Under the pieces are notes generated by a model that worked only from the letters and a program-made list of their open reading frames with translations, was not told the origin of the DNA and did no database searches. Below, one piece after another: positions 45,120 to 52,897 of a stretch of 64,000 bases of DNA; within the stretch, counting starts at the first letter, position 1; each line of letters begins with the position of its first letter. Position numbers and translations under genes: made by a program. Source of the DNA: JAMXLO01 sp963812505 (GTDB lineage: Bacteria; Pseudomonadota; Alphaproteobacteria; Acetobacterales; Acetobacteraceae); assembly GCA_963812505.1 (NCBI GenBank), contig CAWEVM010000006.1:1-64000 (forward strand), read 5' to 3'.

Positions 45120-45194
45120 CCCGACGCGCACAATCGGAGGCGCGTCGGGCATAAAAATCGCATAGCGTCCTTTGCGCGTCGTAAGGGACGCTAT
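45120..45194. terminator. Two consecutive strong hairpins
   Basis: The first hairpin has a perfect 10-bp stem (CCCGACGCGC 45120-45129, GCGCGTCGGG 45140-45149) 4 bases after the stop of the small gene. The second has a perfect 9-bp stem (ATAGCGTCC 45162-45170, GGACGCTAT 45186-45194). No T-run follows either on the plus strand, so ordinary intrinsic termination is uncertain; RNA stabilisation is an alternative. The rest of the gap to 45507 shows nothing clear. Confidence 0.5.
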
Positions 45195-45507
45195 AGCGCG
45201 GCCTACACTTGGCAACGGCGTCAACCGGAACGGAACCAACGGCACACCCAGTCCGGCTCGCGCAGCGTCCTCCGGCATCAGCCATTTGGGCACGACCTCC
45301 GGAATCCGCCGCTGGCGATCGTGGTCGCGAATGCGGCGTGATCAGCTCGATCGGTTGAGCGGCGACGCGACGCGTCGTCAGCAGAGGCACGCACTCACCT
45401 GGAACAACATGCGGGTTGGAAAACGTCCGTTTGGGTGGGCCGGCCGCTTGCCGCGTCCCCGCCGTCGTGGCTATGTCTCGACCGAAGCGGCAGTGACCGG
45501 AAAGACC

Positions 45508-46842
45508 ATGGCGGTGAGCGGGACGCGCCACTTACACCTCAACCTCTTCATCCACGGCCGCGGCCATCATGAAGCAGCCTGGCGCCATCCGTCCGCCTCG
45601 CCGCTGCCACTGACCGACATCCGCTACTACACGGACCTCGCGCGCAAAGCGGAAGCGGGTCTGTTCGATTCCGTCTTCCTGGCCGACACCCTCGCGGTGG
45701 GCGAGGACGTGGCCCGTGCGCCGCGCACCTGGCTGGAACCCATCACCGCGCTCGCCGCTTTGGCCGGCGCGACCACCCGGATCGGCCTGATCGCCACCTG
45801 CTCCACCACCTATACCGAGCCGTTCAACCTCGCGCGGCAGTTCGCCTCACTCGACCACATCACCGGCGGGCGGGTCGGCTGGAACATTGTGACCACGTGG
45901 CTCGCGACGGCATCCGGCAACTACGGCGGGGAGGGCCCACTCGACCACGCCGACCGCTACGAGCGCGCCGAGGAATACATGCGCGTCGTGACCGGGCTAT
46001 GGGACAGTTGGTCGGACGACGCGGTGCTCGATGACCGAGCCAGCGGCCTTTACGCGCGCCCCACCGGCATTCGTGCCCTGCGCCACGCCGGGCCGCATTA
46101 CCATGTGACCGGACCGCTCAATATGCCGCGCGGTCCTCAGGGCCGGCCGGTCTTCGTCCAGGCCGGATCCTCCGACACCGGTCGCCGCTTCGCCGCTCGG
46201 CATGCCGAGGCCGTGTTCACCGCCCAGATGGAAAAGGCCACGGCGCGCGACTTCTACGCCGACCTGAAGACGGCGGCGGCCGCGGCAGGCCGCACACCGG
46301 AGCAGGTGCTGATCCTGCCTGGGCTGAGCCCGGTGATCGGCTCCACTGAAGCCGAGGCACAGCGATTGGCGCGCGAGCTGAACGACCTTACCGATCCGGA
46401 GGTGGGGCGCAAGCGGCTGTCAGGCCGGTTCGGCGGGCATGATTTCTCGCACCTCCGGCTCGACGCGACGTTGACGCCCGAGGATTTCCCCGATCCCGCC
46501 ACTGTGGAAGCGGCACGCAGCCGCACCGAGGTGATCATCGGCCTGGTGCGTCGGGAGAAGCCCACCTTGCGGCAGTTGCTAGGCTACATGGCCGGCGCCC
46601 GCGGACATTTCGTAACCGCCGGCACGCCAGAACAGATCGCCGACCTGATGGAGGACTGGTTCCACGATCACGCCGCGGATGGCTTCAATCTGATGCCGCC
46701 GATACTGCCAGCGATGCTGGAGGTGTTCATCGCCGAAGTGGTACCGTTGCTGCAGCGCCGCGGACTGTTTCGCACTGCCTACGCCGGCCAGACCCTGAGG
46801 GCGCATTACGGGTTGCCACGACCGGACGTGCGCTTCCCCTGA
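45508..46842 (+). CDS. NtaA/SnaA/DszA-family flavin-dependent monooxygenase
   Basis: I chose ATG 45508 (MAVSGTRHLHLNLFIHGRGH) because the longer frame upstream has no family similarity. The 444-residue product has the LLM-class barrel with the NtaA-type insertions: HEAAWRHP near residue 22, YYTDLARKAEAGLFDSVFLA near 41, LATCSTTYTEPFNLARQFAS near 95 (reads IATCSTTY), SLDHITGGRVGWNIVTT near 113, LDHADRYERAEEYM near 148 and VFVQAGSSDTGRRFAA near 215. Members use FMNH2 from a partner reductase to attack nitrilotriacetate, sulfur heterocycles or similar. No reductase gene is adjacent. Confidence 0.9.
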   Translation: MAVSGTRHLHLNLFIHGRGHHEAAWRHPSASPLPLTDIRYYTDLARKAEAGLFDSVFLADTLAVGEDVARAPRTWLEPITALAALAGATTRIGLIATCSTTYTEPFNLARQFASLDHITGGRVGWNIVTTWLATASGNYGGEGPLDHADRYERAEEYMRVVTGLWDSWSDDAVLDDRASGLYARPTGIRALRHAGPHYHVTGPLNMPRGPQGRPVFVQAGSSDTGRRFAARHAEAVFTAQMEKATARDFYADLKTAAAAAGRTPEQVLILPGLSPVIGSTEAEAQRLARELNDLTDPEVGRKRLSGRFGGHDFSHLRLDATLTPEDFPDPATVEAARSRTEVIIGLVRREKPTLRQLLGYMAGARGHFVTAGTPEQIADLMEDWFHDHAADGFNLMPPILPAMLEVFIAEVVPLLQRRGLFRTAYAGQTLRAHYGLPRPDVRFP

Positions 46843-46876
46843 TACCAATGGCCGCAATCATAGATTCAACGGGCCA

Positions 46877-46975
46877 CGCTTCATCGTCATGCCGACGAAG
46901 GTTTGCACCCGTCTTTCCGCGTATGCAGCAGTAAAGACCTGGGCGGGCCTTGCTTGCCCGGATGACGATGAAGCG
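46877..46975. repeat. Inverted-repeat element with 14-bp perfect ends
   Basis: CGCTTCATCGTCAT (46877-46890) and its exact complement (46962-46975) bound an 99-base unit. The inner parts are only partly complementary. It lies between the monooxygenase gene and the CheZ-like gene and looks like a non-coding MITE/REP-type element. Confidence 0.6.
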
Positions 46976-47027
46976 GCATCGCAGGCCACTTTACCCGACC
47001 TTAAGCCGGCTGGCGTCTGATGGCGCC

Positions 47028-47576
47028 ATGTCCGCCAGCTCCGCCCGCCTCGAAGAGCTCGTGCGTAGTGCCGTCCGCGCGGAACTCGACGACCTGCGCC
47101 GCTTCGTCGACCGCCGCATCTCCGAATTGAGCATGGAAATCCATGCCACGGTCCAGCTCGTCGACTTCAGCGAGACAAACCTGTCGGCCAGGCTCGCCGG
47201 CATTCACGACCAGATCGCCGAGGTGCTCGCCCCGCCGGTGGCAGCAACCCACAACAGTGGCGTCGAACTGGAGGCGGTCGTTCAGGCAACCGAGAACGCC
47301 GCCAATCAGATCATGGAGGCCGCCGAAGCCATCGGCACCTGGCTACAGGCTGGCGGCGATCCCGCGGCGCTGCCGACCGTGACCCGACAGGTCAACGCCA
47401 TCTTCGAGGCCTGCACCTTCCAGGACCTGACCGGCCAGCGGGTCCGCCGCGCGATCGAGCACCTGCAGCAGGTCGAGTCCATGCTGTCGGGCATGGTGCA
47501 CGGTCAGCTCGTCGAACAACAAGCCGGGCCCCCACCAGAACTCGAGCAGACGGACATCGACAGCTTGTTCGCCTGA
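47028..47576 (+). CDS. cheZ: CheZ-like CheY-P phosphatase
   Basis: From ATG 47028 the product has 182 residues, mostly long helices. The hallmark is ACTFQDLTGQRVRRAIEHLQ near residue 128, matching the CheZ active loop (QDLTGQ with catalytic Gln and acidic partner). The C-terminus LEQTDIDSLFA is the acidic peptide that binds CheY. Upstream helices (VELEAVVQATENAANQIMEA) form the dimer bundle. It would remove phosphate from CheY or another receiver. No chemotaxis operon is adjacent, but a hybrid histidine kinase with a receiver domain follows. Starts at 46950 or 47020 are less likely. Confidence 0.75.
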   Translation: MSASSARLEELVRSAVRAELDDLRRFVDRRISELSMEIHATVQLVDFSETNLSARLAGIHDQIAEVLAPPVAATHNSGVELEAVVQATENAANQIMEAAEAIGTWLQAGGDPAALPTVTRQVNAIFEACTFQDLTGQRVRRAIEHLQQVESMLSGMVHGQLVEQQAGPPPELEQTDIDSLFA

Positions 47577-47747
47577 CCACGGCCGCAGCAATACGTTGCA
47601 TATCCGACCCGTTCGGAATATTAAATAACATGATCAAGAACCGGCGATATCTGCCAGACCACGGCAAATCTCGTTCCGTTAATCACGGTGCCGTGAGCGT
47701 GGCGCCACGAGTTGCCCGGTCGTGAGCATCTGAAGTAGATTCACCCC

Positions 47748-49706
47748 GTGGCGCCCGGATTTACCACTCTGTCGGCCGATGCTCAGGCCATCCTGGAAAG
47801 CATGGGGGATGCCTTCTACGCGCTTGATGCCGACTGGCGCTTTGTCTACGCCAATCAGCGCGCCCTCGCATTCTGGGATACGACAGTGGACGAAGTCGTT
47901 GGCCAGGTGATCTGGCAACGGTTTCCGCAAATGGTCGGCTCGCTGAACGAGCAGGTTCTGCGTCGTGTCCGCGAGGAACAGCGGATGCTCACCTTCGAGG
48001 CGCCATCGCCGACGACGGGGGTCTGGGTCTCGGTCAACGTCGGTCCGTCCGGCGATGGCGTCACAGTGTACTGGCGCGACATCAGCCAACGCATCGAAGC
48101 CGAGAACGCGCTGCGAACATTCGCCGGGAAGCTGGAGCGCGAGGTTGCCGAGCGCACCCGCGCCTTGCACGAAGTGGTCGACGAGCTGCGCCGGTCTCGC
48201 GCACGCTACAGCGCCATCTTCGAGCACTCGCCGGTCGATCTCGTCGTCCAGGCCGTCCAGCCGGATGGCCGGCTCATCTGCGAGGATGCCAATCCCGCCT
48301 GGGAGCGCCATTCGGGCTGGCCCCGCGACTTCGTCGTCGGCAGGTCGCTGGAAGAGATCCTGCCCCCCGAGCAGGCGGAATTCGCCACCATGCAGTACCG
48401 TCGCGCGATCGAGACCAGAGAGCCGGTCGAATACGAATACACCGCGCAGTTCCCGGTCGGCGAAGTGTCGCGCCGCTCGTTTCTGGTACCTCTGCCGGGG
48501 GCCAGTGGACGCATCGAGCATGTGCTGTTGGCCGCCGTCGACATGACCGCGATGCGGCGCGTCGAGGCGCAACTGCGCCAGGCGCAGAAGATGGAGGCGA
48601 TCGGGCAGCTCACCGGCGGCATCGCCCACGACTTCAACAATCTGCTTACCGCGGTGATCGGCAATCTCGAACTCCTGCAACGCCACCTGACCGACCAGCG
48701 CTCGCTGTCTCTGGCTGATGCCGCCATGCGCTCCGCGTTGCGCGGCGGAATGCTCACCCAGCAGCTGCTGGCCTATGCGCGCCGCCAGAACCTGTCCCCC
48801 CGACCGGTGGACGTGAACGCCGTGATCACCGGCATGGGCGATCTGCTGCAGCGCAGTCTCGGCGGCCTCGTCCAGGTGGAGACCGACCTGGCTGCCGACC
48901 TCTGGCCGGCGACGAGCGATCCGACACAGCTCGAACTTGTCGTGCTCAACCTCGCCATCAACTCCCGTGACGCGATGCCGCATGGTGGGTTGCTGCGCAT
49001 CGTGACCAGCAACGTGTATCATCCCGAGGTCGCCGGGTTCGATGCGCTCGACCCGGGTGACTATGTGCGGATCGCGGTGATCGACACCGGGACCGGCATG
49101 TCACGCGAGGTCCAGGAGCGCGCATTCGAGCCGTTCTTCACCACCAAGGAGATCGGCAAGGGAAGCGGTCTCGGGCTCGCGCAGGTCTATGGCGTGGCCA
49201 CACAGTTCGGCGGCACGGTGCGGATTGCCAGTGAACCCGGCGTCGGCACGACCGTGCAGATACTGCTGCCACGCGCCTTGGAGGACCAGGGCGCCGTCAC
49301 CCTCGCAGAGCCGCACGCCGCCGACATGCAAGGCGATGGTGGCACCGTCCTTGTCGTGGATGACGATCCCGAGGTGCGCGGCCTTGCGGCAATCTTCCTG
49401 CGCGAAGCGGGCTATTCCGTCAGGGAGGCCAGCAGCGGACCAGAAGCGCGCGATATCGTCGCAGCAACTCCGATCTCGCTCGCCCTCGTCGATTACGCAA
49501 TGCCAATGATGTCGGGCTATGAGTTCGTGCGCGTGGCGCGTCAGAGGCAACCAAACCTGCCGGTGATCTATGTGACCGGCGCTGCCGATGCACTGGAGCC
49601 GGGCCGGTTGCCGCCGGGCGACCCCATCCTCATGAAGCCTTATTCGCGAGCGTCCTTGCTGAAGATCGTCCGCGAGCGCGCGCTGCCGGCTTTGGCGTCG
49701 GCGTAG
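47748..49706 (+). CDS. PAS-containing hybrid sensor histidine kinase
   Basis: This protein is 652 residues from GTG 47748. Domains: PAS 1 (residues 8-120, MGDAFYALDADWRFVYANQR), a short coiled coil, PAS 2 (150-275, VGRSLEEILPPEQAEFATMQ), HisKA with GGIAHDFNNLLTAVIGNLEL (phospho-His near 295), HATPase (390-515; ELVVLNLAINSRDAMPHGGL, GLGLAQVYGVATQFGGTVRI) and a C-terminal receiver (528-645; VLVVDDDPEVRG, phospho-Asp in LALVDYAMPMM near 581). There are no membrane spans, so it is a cytoplasmic sensor. It contains no output domain and must pass phosphate on. It lies downstream of a CheZ-like gene. Confidence 0.92.
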   Translation: MAPGFTTLSADAQAILESMGDAFYALDADWRFVYANQRALAFWDTTVDEVVGQVIWQRFPQMVGSLNEQVLRRVREEQRMLTFEAPSPTTGVWVSVNVGPSGDGVTVYWRDISQRIEAENALRTFAGKLEREVAERTRALHEVVDELRRSRARYSAIFEHSPVDLVVQAVQPDGRLICEDANPAWERHSGWPRDFVVGRSLEEILPPEQAEFATMQYRRAIETREPVEYEYTAQFPVGEVSRRSFLVPLPGASGRIEHVLLAAVDMTAMRRVEAQLRQAQKMEAIGQLTGGIAHDFNNLLTAVIGNLELLQRHLTDQRSLSLADAAMRSALRGGMLTQQLLAYARRQNLSPRPVDVNAVITGMGDLLQRSLGGLVQVETDLAADLWPATSDPTQLELVVLNLAINSRDAMPHGGLLRIVTSNVYHPEVAGFDALDPGDYVRIAVIDTGTGMSREVQERAFEPFFTTKEIGKGSGLGLAQVYGVATQFGGTVRIASEPGVGTTVQILLPRALEDQGAVTLAEPHAADMQGDGGTVLVVDDDPEVRGLAAIFLREAGYSVREASSGPEARDIVAATPISLALVDYAMPMMSGYEFVRVARQRQPNLPVIYVTGAADALEPGRLPPGDPILMKPYSRASLLKIVRERALPALASA

Positions 49707-49707
49707 G

Positions 49708-51207
49708 CTACAGCGGCAGCCGGCCCTGGCGCTCCGGGCGATCGGCCGTCGCGCCCACCTCGCCGTCGGCAAAGCGCAGCCGGAGCCGCGCGCCCGGCGC
49801 CACCTTGGCCGCGCTGGTCAGCGGATGGCCGGCGGCATCCGACACCACCGCATAGCCGCGCTGCAGCACCGCCAGCGGCGACACCGATTCGAGCCGCGCC
49901 GCCGTGCCCTCCAGCCGCGCCCGCGTCTCACGCAGCAATGCACGCAGCGGCGCATCGGACAGCCGCCCCAGCGTGCGCCCGGCGCGGCCGTGTACCGTGG
50001 AAACCGCCTGGCGCAGACCACCAACCAACTTCTGTCCACACAGATCGAGCGCGGCGTGCCGCCGTGCCACGACATTTGGCAGCGCGACGATCAGCCGCAT
50101 TCCGCGCTCCCGCACGCGCTCGCGACAGGCGGTGAGCATCGCCGGCAGGTCCGGCAGTCGCCGTACCGACGTTTCGAGCGACGCGCGCCGTTTGTGCAGC
50201 AGGTTCGGCAACGCGAGCACCAGCCTCTCGGCGCGATCATCCAACCGCTGCCGCGCCCCGCCGACCAGCGCCGGGAGGTCGGGCAGTCCGCGTTCCGCCC
50301 GTGACAACTGCAGTCGGCGCTCCTGCGCCAGCCGGTTCAAACCGCCGATCAGCCGCGCCGCCTTGTGTTCCAGGTCGGCAACGAGGTCGGCGCGCATAGG
50401 CACCGCGAGTTCCGCCGCCGCGGTCGGGGTCGGCGCGCGACGGTCGGACACGAAATCGATCAGCGTAGTGTCAGTTTCGTGCCCCACCGCGGAGATCAGC
50501 GGAATGCGGCAGGCGGCGACGGCCCGGATCACGGCTTCATCGTTGAACGCCATCAGGTCTTCCAGGCTGCCGCCGCCGCGCGCCACGATCAGCACGTCGG
50601 GGCGCGGCACCACGCGCTCGAAGCCGGCGATGGCGGCGGCGATGCGCTCCGCCGCACCTTCGCCTTGCACCGGCACCGGCCATAGCAGCACGTGGCGCGG
50701 GAAGCGCCGCGCGATCGTCGTACGGATGTCCTGGATGACCGCGCCCCGCTCGCTGGTCACCACGCCGACCACTCTGGGCAGCACCGGCAGCGCCAGCTTG
50801 CGGACCGCATCGAACAAACCCTCTGCTGCCAACCGCACGCGCAGCATCTCGATGCGCGCCAGCAGCGCGCCGGCGCCGGCATACTCCATCCGCTCGGTGA
50901 TGAGCTGATACGACGAGCGTTCGGCGTAGGCCGAGATGCGGCCGGTGGCGATGATCTCGACACCGTTCTCCGGCACCATGCCCAGCCGCCCAACGGCCGA
51001 CTTCCAAACGACGCCGGCGATCTTGGCGCTCTCGTCCTTCAACGAGAAGTAGATGTGCCCCGAAGGATAGCGCTTCAGTTCGGTGATCTCACCGCGCACC
51101 CGCACGCGCCCGAAATTGCCCTCCAACGTGCGCTTCACCGCCCCGGAGATCTCCGAGACGGTGTATTCAGGGACGTTGGATACGCTCGAGGTGGGCAAGT
51201 CGTTCAT
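49708..51207 (-). CDS. xseA: Exodeoxyribonuclease VII large subunit
   Basis: ATG 51207 gives MNDLPTSSVSNVPEYTVSEI and 499 residues. The N-terminal OB fold (residues 25-115) contains VRGEITELKRYPSGHIYFSL and YQLITERMEYAGAGALLAR. The nuclease part has VGVVTSERGAVIQDIRTTIA near residue 145, DVLIVARGGGSLEDLMAFND near 200 and PLISAVGHETDTTLIDFVSD near 235. A long helical region and the C-terminal LQRGYAVVSDAAGHPLTSA follow. With XseB it degrades single-stranded DNA to oligonucleotides. xseB is not in the window. It is convergent with the histidine kinase gene, with one base between stops. Confidence 0.95.
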   Translation of the reverse strand: MNDLPTSSVSNVPEYTVSEISGAVKRTLEGNFGRVRVRGEITELKRYPSGHIYFSLKDESAKIAGVVWKSAVGRLGMVPENGVEIIATGRISAYAERSSYQLITERMEYAGAGALLARIEMLRVRLAAEGLFDAVRKLALPVLPRVVGVVTSERGAVIQDIRTTIARRFPRHVLLWPVPVQGEGAAERIAAAIAGFERVVPRPDVLIVARGGGSLEDLMAFNDEAVIRAVAACRIPLISAVGHETDTTLIDFVSDRRAPTPTAAAELAVPMRADLVADLEHKAARLIGGLNRLAQERRLQLSRAERGLPDLPALVGGARQRLDDRAERLVLALPNLLHKRRASLETSVRRLPDLPAMLTACRERVRERGMRLIVALPNVVARRHAALDLCGQKLVGGLRQAVSTVHGRAGRTLGRLSDAPLRALLRETRARLEGTAARLESVSPLAVLQRGYAVVSDAAGHPLTSAAKVAPGARLRLRFADGEVGATADRPERQGRLPL

Positions 51208-51282
51208 GCCAAAAGAGTAGGCGATCGCGCCACATCCGGCCATCGTGGACCGCATTGCGGCTTAGGGCTTGAGCCGTATCAG

Positions 51283-51345
51283 GCCGTCATGTCGGGCATC
51301 CACGTCTTCGCCAAGGCCAGCACTGCACGACGGTCGCTCGCAATG
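51283..51345. repeat. REP-like sequence between xseA and the CoA-transferase gene
   Basis: The stretch contains GTCATGTCGGGCATCCACGT, a common REP-type word, and ends with TCGCAATGAC, an approximate inverted counterpart. It is non-coding and short, and I rate it low because the complementarity is poor. Confidence 0.3.
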
Positions 51346-51349
51346 ACAG

Positions 51350-52570
51350 TCAACCGGGATTCACCACGCCGTCCGCCGCCAGCGCGGTTATGCGGTCGGC
51401 GGAGTAGCCGATCTCGCCGAGTACCTCGTTTGTGTGCTGCCCCAATGTCGGCGCAGGGTGGCGCAGCTTGCCGGGCGTGGCGGACAGCCGCGGGATGACG
51501 TTGTGCATCAACACCGATCCCGCCTCCGCGTCGGGCGCTTCCACGATCACGCCGCGTTCCTGGATGTGCTCGTCCGCGACGAGCTGATCGATCTCGTAGA
51601 CCGGCGTCGCGGTGACCTCGGCCGCCTGGAACACCGCCATGTTCTCGTCCAGCGTCCGCTCCGCGATGAACGCAGCAACCGCGCCGTCGCACTCGTCGAT
51701 GTGCCGTACGCGATCGGTGTTGGTGCGAAACCGCGGATCGTCGATCATCTCGGGCTTGCCGATCGCACGGAATACCCGCTCCGCCATCGCCTGAATTGAC
51801 GCCGAGATCGCGATGTAGCGGCCGTCCTTCGTGGCATAGACGTTGCGCGGCGACGTGGTCAGGGAACGGCTGCCGGTGCGCTTCGGCTTCTCACCCGACA
51901 CGCGATGGATCGCAGCATCGGGCCCGAGAACGGATATGATCGGATCCAGCAGCGGCAGATCGATTATTTGTCCGTTGCCGCCACGCTCAACGACGCGCAG
52001 CGCGATCATTACCGCGTAGGCGCCGTATAACCCCGCCACCATGTCCGCCATCGCCAGCGGCGGCAGAACTGGCGGACGGTCGCCGAAGCCGTTCTTTGAG
52101 GCAAACCCCGACATCGCCTCGACCAGCGTGCCGAAGCCTGGCCGATCGCGATACGGTCCATCCTGCCCGAAGCCGGTGATGCGCACGATGATCAGGGCGG
52201 GATTGCGCGCGTGCAGAACGTCGGGACCGAGACCCATCTGCTCCAATGTACCCGGGCGATAGTTCTCGATCAGCACATGGCTCTTCGCCAGCAGATCCAG
52301 CAGCGCATCGCGCCCGGCCTGCGGTCGCAGGTTCAGCGCCAGACTCTTTTTGTTCCGCGCATATACCTTCCAATGCAGCGACAGTCCCTTCACACGCCAC
52401 GCGCGCAACGGATCGCCGGCGCGCGGGTCCTCGACCTTGATCACCTCGGCACCTTGGTCCGCGAGCTGCAGGCTGAGCATGTTGCCTGCCACCAGCCGCG
52501 ACAGATCGACGACGCGGATGCCATCGAGCGCGGCATCAGCGTTCGGTTCGAATTCAATGCGAGGGATCAT
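51350..52570 (-). CDS. Class III CoA-transferase (CaiB/BaiF family)
   Basis: This 406-residue protein starts LDGIRVVDLSRLVAGNMLSL, followed by GAEVIKVEDPRAGDPLRAW near residue 40, ARNKKSLALNLRPQAGRDAL near 70, LIENYRPGTLEQMGLG near 98 and GQIIDLPLLDPIISVLGPDA near 195. The catalytic Asp is expected in the IKVEDP/GFGQDGPYRDRPG region of the family. It moves CoA between carboxylic acids. The partner acids are unknown. It is divergent from the cobalamin-controlled receptor gene and alone. Confidence 0.9.
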   Translation of the reverse strand: MIPRIEFEPNADAALDGIRVVDLSRLVAGNMLSLQLADQGAEVIKVEDPRAGDPLRAWRVKGLSLHWKVYARNKKSLALNLRPQAGRDALLDLLAKSHVLIENYRPGTLEQMGLGPDVLHARNPALIIVRITGFGQDGPYRDRPGFGTLVEAMSGFASKNGFGDRPPVLPPLAMADMVAGLYGAYAVMIALRVVERGGNGQIIDLPLLDPIISVLGPDAAIHRVSGEKPKRTGSRSLTTSPRNVYATKDGRYIAISASIQAMAERVFRAIGKPEMIDDPRFRTNTDRVRHIDECDGAVAAFIAERTLDENMAVFQAAEVTATPVYEIDQLVADEHIQERGVIVEAPDAEAGSVLMHNVIPRLSATPGKLRHPAPTLGQHTNEVLGEIGYSADRITALAADGVVNPG

Positions 52571-52599
52571 TGCGTGCTCTCTTGGATACGATACTGTGG

Positions 52600-52815
52600 T
52601 TCCAGACGTCGGTGGCCCGCAACCCCAGGACTAAATCCGGGGGCGAGGGGCTGAAACGGGAAAGTCAGACCCTCGGGTCACGCCCGAGGGCAAGGCTGCT
52701 GCCCCCGCAACTGTGCGCGGCGAGTCCGGTCCCACGATGCCATTGCCGCAAGGCGAGAAGGCGGGACCAGGCGACGACCCGCCAGCCAGGAGACCGGCCG
52801 GTGTCGAGACTGCGC
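52600..52815 (+). promoter_or_regulatory. Cobalamin (AdoCbl) riboswitch
   Basis: The conserved pieces are in order: GCTGAAACGGGAAAGTC, CTGCCCCCGCAACTGTG (the B12-box-like core), and GCCAGCCAGGAGACCGGCC, with intervening GC stems. It sits 80 bases before the ATG of the TonB receptor gene. Binding of adenosylcobalamin would fold the leader and block translation or transcription of the receptor. Ends are approximate. Confidence 0.9.
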
Positions 52816-52897
52816 GCGTGCCTCGGGCGGGGCGTACCGGTGCAGCGGGGGTGAACCCGCAGGCGGGCTGTCGACCTTTTGTCGATGGAGGACCCGC

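Noticed and set aside
52600..52897. Short peptide frames inside the riboswitch region
   Set aside because: They are explained by the structured leader RNA and show no ribosome-binding site.
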